From Typhlomys cinereus (Eukaryota; Chordata; Mammalia; Rodentia; Platacanthomyidae), in contig JALPQD010000087.1 in assembly GCA_023101885.1 (NCBI GenBank), positions 5,193,951 to 5,257,950 on the forward strand: a stretch of DNA of 64,000 bases, read 5' to 3'. Both the position numbers and the translations under genes were made by a program. The notes under the pieces were generated by a model. That model saw only the letters and a program-made list of their open reading frames with translations. It did not search any database and had not been told where the DNA came from. Shown here piece after piece: positions 44,555-55,369 of this stretch; position 1 is the first letter of the stretch, and every line of letters begins with the position of its first letter.

Positions 44555-44790
44555 CCTGACAGAAGGGCAAACCTCACTTGCTAGACATGAGTCTGCATAA
44601 GTAAGCCAACTTACTGAACCGACTCCCCCATCTTATCCATCTGCCCAGGAAATGGTCCCACCCATGATGGGCTGGGCCTTCCTGCATCAGTGAGAATCTC
44701 CTGCAGGCTTGTACAGGGCGTGTCTTAACCACCAGTTCTTCACAGATGTGCCCAAAGCTCAGCCTTCAATTGTTAAGTTGGCACCTGTAA
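44555..44790 (-). repeat. URR1/hAT-like interspersed repeat, copy 6 (truncated)
   Basis: CTAGACATGAGTCTGCATAA, ACCCATGATGGGCTGGGCCT and TTGTTAAGTTGGCACCTGTA match the family end in reverse; the other half is missing. Confidence 0.55.
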
Positions 44791-45834
44791 GTAGATGCGG
44801 TTTGGGCTTCTAAATAATAAAGCGGCGTGGGGGAGTAGCCCTCACAACCAAGGCTGTGCGCTCCTGCGTTGGCTGAGGACCCTGATTCTCGTGGCCAAGG
44901 CTCATAACTGGCCGAATGCGAGGCTGGGATGTTGGGATCCGCTGCAGAGAAGGTCCAAGGAAAGAGAAAGTGGACGGGTGGTTTCACTTGAGAAAGCCAG
45001 AGACGCTGTGCTGCTTGTTGCTCGGGAGAGCGCAAGGTCACTTCTCGTCGTCAGCTGCTGTGAGGCGGCTGTAGCTGGGCTTGTCCAGGCGTCAGAGGCG
45101 AGCACGCCCGGCTGGAGAATTGTCAAGGCAGCGGCGCCTGCCTGTGCCCAGCCCACGGGTGAGGTCGGGGCACCTGCCTGAGCAGCCCCTGGGAGGTCGG
45201 GGCGCTGTCTCTGAGATGCCAGGTGACATAAGGCACGGCACAGACACAGGGCACAGCACACACACATGAGACACAGCCGTAGACATACAGTTAAACATGC
45301 AGCTTATGCACAATGCAGTGCATGCTAAACACACAGTACACGTGCAGGTGCATGCACAGCACACGGAAACACATGTGCAGGACACATCCAGCACAGACAC
45401 ATGCCTGCAGCACACGTCTGTTAGCACGGTGCCATTTGTCTTAGTAATGCTGCGGAGTTGCCTGCTCATTTCCAGGCATCTGTCTGCATCATGGCAACAG
45501 CAGGTTGCATGAAAGCGCACGGCTGTTCCTTCCACACAGCTTTCTGCGGCGCTGACGTTCCGGGCAAGTGCCCGCTGGCCTTGTGGTTTCTTGCACTTGG
45601 TTACCCAGGGTTATTCTTGGTCACGAGGCCTTTTCAGAGCTGCCCTTGCGCTGTTTACATCGCCGCAGAAAGGACAGAGCCGGCGCTTCTGAGCGTGGTC
45701 CCGGGCCATCAGCGGCGGGCCTGGTTTTGCCAGCCCTGCCGCAGGCTTGCGACAGAATCAGACCTCCCAGGTGCCTGCAAGTGGCTCTGCTTGTTGGGGG
45801 CCGAGACCCCGGACCCCACCTGTTCAGGTGTGGG
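44791..45834. other. Intron segment with a CA-rich part
   Basis: Mostly unique. 45230-45415 is degenerate CACA/GCACA-rich simple sequence (CAGGGCACAGCACACACACA). No gene found. Confidence 0.4.
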
Positions 45835-45978
45835 GTGAGCGGCACCTGCTCAGGAGGGGACTGAGACCCAGGACCCCATCCACGCAGGTGTGGGGTGTGT
45901 GGCATCGGCTCAGGAGGGGACTGAGACCCAGGACCCCATCCACGCAGGTGTGGGGTGTGTGGCGTCGGCTCAGGTCGG
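45835..45978. repeat. Short minisatellite, about 60-bp unit, 2.5 copies
   Basis: Two copies of CTCAGGAGGGGACTGAGACC, CAGGACCCCATCCACGCAGG, TGTGGGGTGTGTGGCATCGG, plus partial neighbours and a G9 run. Confidence 0.85.
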
Positions 45979-46423
45979 GGGGGGGGGCTCAGGTCTCCAC
46001 ATTTTGTCTCTTGTGCAGTTTCCTTGACACTATGAACTTTGGATCCTTCCCAATTTTCCAGCCAATAGCAAATTGCACTGGACCTCTATCCCACGCCTCC
46101 CCGGGGACACACAGCAGCTCTCAGAGAAGCAGATTAAAGTCATTAGGAGAGACCACATTTCCCAAGTGCGTCATGGCCGCAAGGGGTCTGCCCCGTGGGA
46201 GCTTTGTACAGAGCTGTGCGTCTTATTTCTCTGCTGCTTTCTAATGGCGCCCTGTTGGTCCCATGGAGCATAGCAGAGGCCTGTGTTTAGATGCTCTGTC
46301 TGGAGGTTACAGCTCACCCAGACTCTTAGCCCAGGCCCACTGCTCGCATAAGGGAAGAGAATGGGGGGTCTCCCTGTAGGGGTTTGGAATCCACTTATGT
46401 CTTCTTTCTTTCTTCATTAAACA
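45979..46423. other. Intron segment without recognised features
   Basis: Apparently unique intron DNA. Confidence 0.4.
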
Positions 46424-46427
46424 CTGT

Positions 46428-46478
<51 letters not shown>

Positions 46479-46665
46479 TGTATATGTATATGTGTGGATG
46501 TGCATGTGTTTGTGTACACACTCATTCCATAGCACAGACAGGGACGAGAACAGGGTAACTTTCAGATGTCGGTCCTCTTTCTTTATCATGTGAGCTATGG
46601 GAATTGAACTCAGGCACAGGCTTGGTGGCAAGTGTCTTTTCCAGCTAAGCCACCTCTTTAGACCT
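46424..46665 (-). mobile_element. (TG)n tail and B3/B2-like SINE
   Basis: (TG)n at 46431-46477, then TTTATCATGTGAGCTATGGG, AATTGAACTCAGGCACAGGC and CAGCTAAGCCACCTCTTTAG, a tRNA-derived rodent SINE in reverse. Confidence 0.75.
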
Positions 46666-48059
46666 TAGTTATTTCTTCTTTATCCGCTCCAGCACTCAGC
46701 AGTTGCTGGGAGCAGGGGTTTGGAAAGGCAAATCAAAACTTTCTCTACAGTCTGGGAATATTCCTGGAAAAGCCGGTCCAGAAAAGGTCCATTAAAATAC
46801 AGGGAAAAGTAAAAAGTAAGAAGTCAGGTGGTTCTGAAGTTTCTGGGGGTACCTGTGGGGTGCTCCTCTCCTCTGGGGAGGCTCATGGAGAGGTGAGGCT
46901 GAGGGGAGGGCGACCATGAAGTGTAAGTAAAGTTAGTCCTGAATGCGAGCAGAATGAGGTCTCACCACCAGAGGGCAGCAGTGCACCACGTGGAAACCAA
47001 CCAAGAGGCTAAAGCGTGGTCCTGGGGGGATCCAGAACCCAAGGACAAGAGAGAGCCACACACCAGAGAATTCTCTCACCCGCTTTTAGCTTGTACACTT
47101 GCATGCACAAATGAGGGGTGTACAGAACAGGAGTCTATTCTCTCCAAAGCATGGAAAACTCACATGTGCCAGCTATGAACAGGTAGGAGATCTCGCCTGC
47201 GGGGGGCGGGGGGCAAGCCCTTGTTTGTGTCAGGAGCCCGGGCTTCGGCTGCTTTCTCTCTAGGCTTCTGGGGAGCTCGGAAACTGCTGGCACAAGACGG
47301 GGTCCAGCAGGGTCTGGGCAGTGGGCTGGCTGCTGACGGGGAGGTCTGGGGCCGAGTATCTTCCTTTGAGCAGGTGAACTCTGCAGTGGGCTTAAGGGCT
47401 GGGCCGGGGGACCTTCCTGGACCAGGGGAGAGAGCCAGTGTGTGACTAGGGAGCTTGTCTCTGGAGCCCAGTCCCTGGTTCATTCGCAGCACACTTCATT
47501 GTGTGCCTCAGTTTCCTCCTCTGTGGAATGGAAGACGAGTCGCGCGTCCCCTCCAGGGTGGTTGTGGCATGACGATGCTACACGGCTCACTGTTGCTGTG
47601 GTGCTGGGATAGGAAGGAGCACGTGACCGTTCCAGGGTGAGCTTAGGCCAGAAGCAACGTCCTCGGCATCCAGGCGCTGGGCAGGCACTGCGGCAGGGGT
47701 TCCGGGTAGTGGTCGCCTCTGACCTCAGCAGAGGGCGTGCCTCTGCCATCTGCTTGAAGAGGCAGGCAGGCAGTGCAGACATGGCTTGCCTGGCCCCCGT
47801 GGCTGTTGGGCTGGGCAGAGGGTCTGTGTTGCAGAAGTACTGTTGAGGGCTGACTGTGGTAAGGCCTGCCTCACGAGCTCTCACTCATTAAGTCTTCACG
47901 CCTGTGAGAGGAGAGACTTGCCGCTGGCTTGGAACGAGCCGATGGAGGCAGAGAGAGGCTTGCAGAGAGTTGATGGCTGGACAGTGAAGGCCCAGGCCCT
48001 GGGGCTGGGGCTGCAGCGGGTGGCGTGCTCGAGAAGAGCTCTTGCTTCCATCCCCAGCG
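46666..48059. other. Intron segment without recognised features
   Basis: About 1.4 kb, apparently unique; no exon or repeat accepted. Confidence 0.4.
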
Positions 48060-48265
48060 GGGCATAAACCAAGATGGTGGCATATGCCTGCAATTCTGGC
48101 ACCATATAAGCTAAACACATGCCTTCGATCCTGGCATTACATAAACCAAGCCTAGGCCTGTGATCCTGGCTCTGCATGAGCAAACACACGCCTGTGATTC
48201 TCCCCCCCTCGCCCCCACACTGCATTAACCAAGCACAGGCCTGTGATCCTGGCTCTGCATAGGCA
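48060..48265. repeat. Short degenerate tandem repeat derived from SINE sequence
   Basis: Five imperfect units of about 40-47 bp with CATGCCTGTGATCCTGGCTC and AAGC(A/T)AAACACA-like words; related to the 5' part of the adjacent B1. Confidence 0.65.
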
Positions 48266-48385
48266 AACACATGCCCGTGATCCCAGCACTCAGGAGCCGC
48301 GGGCAGGAGATCCGTAGTTCAGGGTCATCCTCAGCTACATAGTAAGTTCGAGGCTTGCTGGAGTGACACAAGACAGAGAGGGTGA
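48266..48385 (+). mobile_element. B1-type SINE
   Basis: CATGCCCGTGATCCCAGCAC, TCAGGAGCCGCGGGCAGGAG, GTTCAGGGTCATCCTCAGCT and ACATAGTAAGTTCGAGGC, a plus-oriented rodent B1. Confidence 0.82.
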
Positions 48386-48905
48386 GCGTGGCCTGGTGCA
48401 CATGAGGGTCTGGAGGGTCCCTCTGGCCAGGACCAGATGCCCGCTGACGGCAGCCATACCAGCCACAGGGTGGGCATGTGCTTGATTTTTCTCGTCATTC
48501 CACCCCTTGCCCTCTCTTCCCAGCCCAGCGTCCCTTCGCCTGGTCTGACAAGCCTCACACAGGGAGGTGATGCGTGGACACAGACAGGTGCAGTGCTGGC
48601 CCGGCCTGGGCTTCCTGCGTCGGGGTGGAGGTAGCACCGTGGGCTTTGGTCACACTGTCCTTGTTCCGGGACAGCTTCAGCTGTGCCATGATCTTTTCAA
48701 CCTCGAGTGTCCTCAAGCCACTCAAGAAACGTCAGTAGTGATTTGTGTAAAGACTCAGGATGGGGCCAGAGAGAGGATGTGGTGGGAAAGCACCTTGTGA
48801 AAACCTGGCAATCGTCGTTCAGTCCCTGGAGGTGCCGATGTGCGCCGTTGTGTGCCAATGTGGAACAAGGGAAACAAACTTCCAAAAGTTGTTCTCTGAC
48901 CCACC
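48386..48905. other. Intron segment without recognised features
   Basis: Apparently unique DNA before the 17-bp array. Confidence 0.4.
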
Positions 48906-49490
48906 CATGCTCCTGGACATGCACCCACGCTCTGCATGCACCCACGCTCTGCATGCACCCACGCTCTGCATGCACCCACGCTCTGCATGCATCCAGGGTC
49001 TGCATGCATCCATGCCCTGCATGCATCCATGTTCTGCATGCATCCATGTCCTGCATGCATCCAGGCTCTGCATGCACCCATGCTCTGCATGCACCCATGC
49101 TCTGCATGCATCCATGTCCTGCATGCATCCAGGCTCTGCATGCATCCATGTTCTGCATGCATCCAAGCTCTGCAAAATCCATGCTCTGCATACATCCATG
49201 TCCTGCATGCATCCAGGGTCTGCATACATCCATGCCCTGCATGCATCTAGGCTCTGCATACATCCAGGCTCTGCATATATCCATGCTCTGCATACATCCA
49301 TGTCCTGCATACATCCATGTTCTGTGTACATCCATGTCCTTTATACATCCATGTTCTGCATGCATCCATGCTCTGCATCATCCATATCCTGTATACATCC
49401 ATGCTCTGCATCATCCATGCTCTGCATCATCCATGTTCTGCATAATCCATGCTGTGCATGCATCCATGCTCTGCATCATCCATGTTCTCT
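48906..49490. repeat. Minisatellite, about 17-bp unit, about 34 copies, next to an HHAT exon
   Basis: Unit CATGCATCCATGCTCTG (17 bp), with CACCCACG at the left and shorter CATCATCCATG forms at the right. All plus and minus frames stay open, one of them running on through the HHAT exon at 49610; that continuity is an artefact. The array ends about 120 bp upstream of the exon. Confidence 0.95.
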
Positions 49491-49609
49491 CTTTCAAAAC
49501 AAACATGTTACATATGCATAACAAGTGCTGTAAGAAGCGAGGTGGAGGGTGTTTTGCAGGGATTGGGCTAAATCCCTCTAATGCGTCTTCTCTGCTGTTC
49601 CCGTTGCAG

Positions 49610-49781
49610 ATGCAGCAGCCGGAGCTCAGCTCTCCGAGGCGCAGCCTGCGTGTTGTGGCCTGGGACCTGTGCCGCCTGCTGTGCTGGTGGGGGCTGGCGG
49701 AGCTGATGGTGCACCTCCTGTACATGCATGCCCTCTGCAGCAGCACCCCTCTCCTGGAGACTGTCTCCTCCTGGGCCTTAG
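49610..49781 (+). CDS. HHAT: HHAT coding exon 6 (residues 227-283 plus one base)
   Basis: A 172-bp exon (57 codons plus one base, phase 1) between acceptor CCCGTTGCAG and donor TTAG/GTAACC. The peptide starts MQQPELSSPRRSLRVVAWDL, then CRLLCWWGLAELMVHLLYMH, ALCSSTPLLETVSSWAL. The hydrophobic part (about residues 248-268) and the LLETVS segment match HHAT well; the first 20 residues are diverged toward Pro, Arg and Ser. The residue aligned with human Cys242 is Arg here. Intact; the following exons lie outside the window. 50 of 57 codons end in G or C. Confidence 0.96.
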
Positions 49782-49879
49782 GTAACCATGGGAACCACCG
49801 TCAGCAGGAACGGTGCCAGCGATGGGCTCCAGTGTGAAGCGGGCCTGGGGGATCTGGGGCACAGTGGCCTGGACAAGAT
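49782..49879 (+). other. Start of the HHAT intron that runs past the window end
   Basis: Donor GTAACC at 49782. The intron is at least 14.2 kb and contains only repeats and apparently unique DNA. Confidence 0.6.
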
Positions 49880-50190
49880 GCCTTTGTTTTTGTCATTATT
49901 GTTATTTTCAAGTGTGTATGGGTTTGTGTATGTGTGTGTGCATGTGGGTGCATGCATGAGTGTGTATGTGTGTGTGTTCACACCTGCACAAGTGGGGTAC
50001 AGGCTTGCCAGGGCACAGGTGTGAAGTCAGAGGACCCTTGGGATGTCAGCCCTCGCCTTCCTCTTGAGACAGGCTCTGGTGTTGACCGCAGCGTGTGGCC
50101 CGCACCTGTCTGGGGTGGCTTTGGCCGGAGCTGGCCAGAGCGGCTTCAGTCTCCCTGTTTGCAGCTCTCAGATGAGGGTCTCTGCCGCAG
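49880..50190 (-). mobile_element. B4-like SINE with TG-rich tail
   Basis: GTGTGTGTGCATGTGGGTGC tail, GTGTGAAGTCAGAGGACCCT, CTTGAGACAGGCTCTGGTGT. The right end is joined to a retroviral LTR end at about 50191. Confidence 0.6.
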
Positions 50191-51830
50191 AGACCAGGGC
50201 TCCTCAGGACCAGGTGGAGCACAGCACACACACGACTCTCTAGGCCGAGTGAATTCTGAACCCACTTATCGAAACCTTTGTGGCAGCTTTTATACAGAAA
50301 ATTTTAGAGTAAAGAATGTTGCACGTACAATAGACATATAATTTCCTAATCAGCAAAAATCACCTTTCGGGTGGACATTTTTTCAAGAACCTAACGCATT
50401 GCTTGAGGGAAAAGGGACTTAACAGAAACATTCTCCCAGTATTTCCAAACCTAACTAATCTATAATGCTTCACCAGATAGCCATGGGGCTGAACCTACAT
50501 AGTTGACATTTTTAACAGAGACTGCTTTTTTAAAATACACAGAGGAGGAATGAGCTCCTTTTGATTTCAACAATTAACTGTAGGAGTCCCCAACACCCCA
50601 TAAGTCCCAGTGTGAGCTTTTGCTGTTGTCCTCTCCAGGTTGATCCTCTCAGGCAGGTTGACATGGGCACCAGGCATGGCAGCAGGTTCTAACTTGGCAA
50701 GTTGCATGCAGCTCATGCAGTCTTTGCAATCCAAGCTTGAACCATGTCTCTAGGGGGGGCATGGCTTGGATATTCAAGGGCCATAAGCTCCTATAGCGTG
50801 GTCCTGTTGATGGAGCACTACTGAGATATGTGCTGAAGGAAACACTAATTATTAAAAGAATAAGTCCTCCTATGATAGCATCCTTCCATTCCTTTAATAG
50901 TAAGGTTGCTTATGTCTTTCTTTGAGGAATTCCAGAAGTGTATTGCCATCAGTTAGATGACCCATCTGTGAACCATGCATACTCCAAACCTGGGGTCCAA
51001 ACCGTCAGGCCCCATATGCCATGGGTGTCTCTTTCGGGGTGGAGGCGATCATTGGTGGGAGTGCACTTGAATGGTCCATCTCTGTGATTTCTCATAAGAG
51101 TGCTGTTTGGGAGAGGGAAGACACAGCCCCCTTTGCTTCCGACATGGATTCTCCCAGTTTGGATTGCAAATACCATCTCCAGGGGACAGTCTTGGCATCT
51201 AGACTTTCTGGCATGATGGTCTCTTCCTTGGCCTTCAGCCAGGGTAAGAGGGTATCACAGTTTCTCTTAAAGTTCTAGTAAACTGATAGCAAGTCTTATA
51301 CTTCTGGAATTTCTGAATTAGTACGTAGGTGGGAATGTTTTAAGACTCTAGAAGTTAATCTCTAATTTCTTTAAAATCAGTGCACAAGTTCTGGCTAACA
51401 AGTCTACTTATTGTGAGTGATTAGACATGAAATCTCTATTAATTTGATTTAAAGTTAAAAAGCAGGCTTCTTCTCTAGATCAGAGAGCAGGAAGCTATTC
51501 CCAGAAACCCTAAGAGCAGGTAAAGGGCACTCCTAATTCCCAGAAGAATTCTTCCTGCCAGGGGCAAAACTTCAATTACCTAGGAGAGAGTGTTTAGCCC
51601 CTGTTCATGGGCGTTATTGTGACATTCCAAGAAATTCCTAGCACCTGCCCATGGGGTTACTGTGACCTTCCCCAGGGAATAGGCTTTGGGCCTGTAACTG
51701 GGAAGAAACAACAAGGCCTGACAATTCCCATATTTTTCCTTATTTCTCTTAAATAAAGCCATGTCCTTTTCCCAAAAGATGTTTCTTTGAATCCATCTTT
51801 TCCAAACTGAGACATGTTCTACCAGATCGG
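50191..51830 (-). mobile_element. Defective endogenous retrovirus, minus orientation
   Basis: Reverse copy of the sequence at 1-817: LTR at about 50191-50600 (TATA and AATAAA-like signals in reverse), then internal DNA with the RNase H-type motif AWFTDGSS near 50953-50976 and a stop two codons later, as in the left copy. It extends further into the internal region (to about 51830) with only short broken frames. No intact gag, pol or env gene. The upstream LTR is absent, so the copy is truncated. Retroviral origin is clear; the family is not identified. Confidence 0.7.
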
Positions 51831-52384
51831 TCGGGTAAGGATGCGGCAGGTCTCGGTTTCCTGTCTCGCTGGACGCTGTGCACTGCTCTCTGCACAGGGC
51901 AGCTTCCTGCACCCCTGGGCTGACCCCAGGCCTGGGTCCGCCAGGCTCTCAGAGTCCCTTCACAGCCCCTGGGGAAGGTGGAGCAAGAAGGGGGTCCCAG
52001 AGACCCTCTTTCCACCACATCTGACTGCTCTGGGTCCTGGCCCTGCCCGAGATGCTGGGCATCGCCGGCTCCTGGCTCTGCTCCGGGCCTCCGGAGCCTC
52101 AGGTCTTAAGATGAAGCTCCACCCCATCGCAGCATCTCCAAGGAACCCACCGCACACAGGCTTTTGAGGTCCTTGTTAGTGTTCGACCAGGACCGCGCTG
52201 GGCGTCAAGGTAGACACAGGCAGCGTGCTGTCTTTTCTGTGTGTTCCCAGGGAAAGGAAAACGTATGCGTTCTCTGTGCAGCGAGTTCGGTGTGGCCTTC
52301 TCGGGCCAGTCCAGTACGTAGTGAGGGGTCGTAGGAGGAACAGCGCTTCGCAAGTGCTGCCCAGTGTCCAGTGAGCTGGATTCA
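51831..52384. other. Intron segment without recognised features
   Basis: GC-rich, apparently unique. Confidence 0.4.
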
Positions 52385-52746
52385 GAGGGCCGCCTTGGCC
52401 TGCTGTGTACACATGAGCTGGGTTCACACAGCCGTGTCGGCCTGCAGTGTACACATGAGCTGGATTCACATGCAGTGTACACATGAGCTGGATTCACATG
52501 CAGTGCACACGTGAGCTGGGTTCACATGCAGTGCACACATGAGCTGGGTTCACATGCAGTGCACACGTGAGCTGGGTTCACATGCAGTGCACACGTGAGC
52601 TGGGTTCACATGCAGTGTACACGTGAGCTGGGTTCACATGCAGTGTACACGTGAGCTGGGTTCACATGCAGTGTACACGTGAGCTGGGTTCACACAGCCA
52701 CATTGGCCTGCAGTGCATACGTGAGCTGGGTTCACATACAGTGCAC
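52385..52746. repeat. Minisatellite, 27-bp unit, about 12 copies
   Basis: Unit GTGAGCTGGGTTCACATGCA, GTGCACAC (27-28 bp). The outer copies carry an extra CAGCCGTGTCGGCCTG segment, giving longer units at both ends. Confidence 0.95.
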
Positions 52747-53295
52747 ATAACATAATTGTGTCTGGTTTCATGCCATGCATTGCCCACTTCCATCCCCCTT
52801 CCCCTTGCTGTGAGGACCAGGCTGTGGGGGCTCTTGGCCCAGTTCCTGGTCGCCTATTCTGGTGGACCGAGTCAGCGTCTCTGGTCACTGTCTGTCCCTT
52901 CCGGGGGTTTCTTCAGCTGTGCACCTTGAAGGGGGCTGGTTTCTGGCCACTTCGCTTAGAAGTTGCAAAGCACAGGTTCATTTGCATTAATCCCCATCTT
53001 GGCTCCACCCTGCATTTTTATTGGCTTGGTTTGCCAATGACTTTTCTCCTTAGAGTTTCATAGAGGTTATTGTGTGTTAAAATCCATTTCTATTTTGTTG
53101 TTGCATGCAGATATTGGTTTCTTCTAGTTTGTAATTTGACTTCTAATTCTCAAAATTTTGGGGGTTGATGAATCAATAGGATTTCAATATATCAACTTTA
53201 AACTTTTCTTTTTGCTTTGTGCTGCTTTAGGTCTTTAAAAATAATTCGTTATACCCCAGGGTATAAAGATAATCTTTACTCTCGTCCAAAGCTTT
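52747..53295. other. Intron segment, AT-rich at the right
   Basis: No feature recognised. Confidence 0.4.
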
Positions 53296-53565
53296 GTAGA
53301 GACAAAATATTTTCTTTAAAGTGTTTTTATTTGTTGATAATGTACTTTGATTGTACCATGGGTACTCAGCTTCCCCAAGCCCCCCAACACACCCTCTCCC
53401 ACCCTCAGGCCTTTTAATTTTTTAACTGTAACCTGTGGGGTTTCCAGCACCTCCTGCAGGTGCACACGCGTGACCGTCCCCAGGAGCATGGGGGCCATTA
53501 GCGGCTTCACCCCCAAAGCCAGAGGACTCTCCCCATCCTAGCAACTCTTAGCCTCCTGGCTCCTC
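53296..53565 (-). mobile_element. Possible LINE 3' end, minus orientation
   Basis: In reverse it ends with AAGTACATTATCAACAAATA then AAAACAC, an AATAAA signal and A-rich end after a G-rich stretch (GTGTGTTGGGGGGCTTGGGG). This resembles a retrotransposon 3' end, possibly L1. No coding part is seen. Confidence 0.35.
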
Positions 53566-54229
53566 AGCTGGGCTGGGGCCTCCCGAGCCCCTCCCTCGTC
53601 CACGCCGGGGCGTCGACCGGCCGGACCTGGTACAGGTTGCCACGGCCGCTGTGAGTTGGTTGTGGGGTGCAGACAACAGCGCTTGCACCTCGTCCCCGCC
53701 TCTGGCTCGTACGTTCTTTCTGCCCCATGTTTCGTGATGGTCCCCGAGCCGTGGTGGACTGTGGGAGGGGTTCTAGAAGACACATGCAGGAGTGGGCACT
53801 CGACAGTCGCTGAGGCTCAGTGAGTCTCTGCGTTGACTGCCGTCCACTGCAGAAAGGCGCCTCTCGGACCAAGGCTGGGAGGAGCCCCGAGGATGTTCTT
53901 AGATGTCAGCTTAACCCCATGTCCACCCAGTAAAGCAAAAGAAGAAGGTTCCCCGCAGAGCCTGTGCGCTCCTCAGTCACGGGACCGGGCCAGTGTAGAG
54001 GTCCAGCACGGACCCCGCCATGAGCCTCGAGGGGTCAGCTACCTGCATGACAGTCGTGTCCCCAAGCGCCCGTGGGCTCGTCCTGCCTGGCAGCCGGTGC
54101 TGCAGCTCTTGTCTCCCTGCAGCCTGACGGTCCCTTCCAGGTCCACAGCAGCCAGGCAGCAGGGAGCTGATCTGCACCCAGCTCGCGAGCGATGCTTCTT
54201 CGTGTGCTGCATCCCAAGGGCGTGTGCAG
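53566..54229. other. Intron segment without recognised features
   Basis: GC-rich apparently unique DNA. Confidence 0.4.
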
Positions 54230-54695
54230 GTCTGAGTGTGTGTGTCCAGCAGTCGGTGCGAGTGTGTGTGTGTCCAGCAGGAAGTGTGAGTGTGTGTGTC
54301 CAGCAGTAAGTGTGAGTGTGTGTCCAGCAGGAAGTGTGAGTGTGTGTGTGTCCAGCAGGAAGTGTGTGTGTCCAGCAGGAAGTGTGTGTGTCCAGCAGGA
54401 AGTGTGTGTGTCCAGCAGTGTGAGTGTGTGTCCAGCAGTGTGAGTGTGTGTGTGTGTCCAGCAGTAGGTATGAGTGTGTGTGTGTGTGTGTGTGTGCACG
54501 TGCGACTGTGTGTGTCCAGCAGTAGGTGTGAGTGTGTATGTGTGTGAGTGTGTGTGTCCAGCGGTAAGTGTGAGTATGTGTGTCCAGCAGTAGGTGTGAG
54601 TGTGTATGTGTGTGTGTGTGAGTGTGTGTGTGTACATTTCCAAAGTAGGGGTGTGTGTGTGTGTGCGCGTGCGCGCGACTGTGTGTGTCTCTAGC
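54230..54695. repeat. TG-rich minisatellite with CCAGCAG spacer
   Basis: Units GTCCAGCAGGAAGTGTGAGT and GTGTGTGTCCAGCAGTAGGT of 18-40 bp, varying mainly in TG length, ending in GTGTGTGTGCGCGTGCGCGC. Confidence 0.93.
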
Positions 54696-55369
54696 AGTAG
54701 GCCTGACCGCCTAGTGCCGGCAGCAGGCAGGGGCGTGGCAGCAGCCCTGCTGTCTTTGAGACCTAAGGACCTGTCTGAGCAGTTCCTCAAGGGGAGATGT
54801 CCATGTCTGGCCCTAGGATTTTCTTTAATGGCCCACGGCCCTTGAGAACTGCACAGCCCACCTGTACAGGAGACCTCCCTTCAGACCCCCTTTTCTTTTG
54901 AATTACGCTTTTTAAATTAGCTTGCAGACTCATGCGTATCCATGAGGCTTCTACATTCAGCCTTAGTTTTCATTGTTCTGCCCTCCCCTCCTCTCTGCCT
55001 GTTCATACATATTCTTATTGTGTGCCTTTGCTCTGTAGGAAATGAAAAATATGTAGATCACTCAGGGTTAAAAAGGCAGCGATATATCACACTTATTCAG
55101 AGCGGTCACATGAGTGGAACTTAATACGCGCCTCTCCCCTCGCCTCTGTAGTTCTCATTGTTTCCTTGTGTGTGGACTGTGCTAACACACTCTCACACAA
55201 CTACTTGTGCATCGAGCCCCCCCACACCTTCCCTCTCATTACTTTTATGCATATATTCATGGGTTTCCAAAATGAGTTTGTGCTACATATTTTTGTAATT
55301 TACTTACCTGAAATTTCAATTAATGATCTGTGCCTTCCAGTATTTCTAGATGTCCCTTTGATTCCCAGG
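54696..55369. other. Intron segment without recognised features
   Basis: AT-richer; no gene found. Confidence 0.4.

Noticed and set aside
48707..49837. 376-codon plus-strand frame covering HHAT exon 6
   Set aside because: Only 49610-49781 is coding; the frame upstream is a 17-bp minisatellite and the exon has a good acceptor at 49609. Downstream of 49781 it runs into the intron.
52176..52497. Minus-strand frames with CVNPAHVYTAG repeats
   Set aside because: They read the 27-bp minisatellite (a multiple of three) and end with it.
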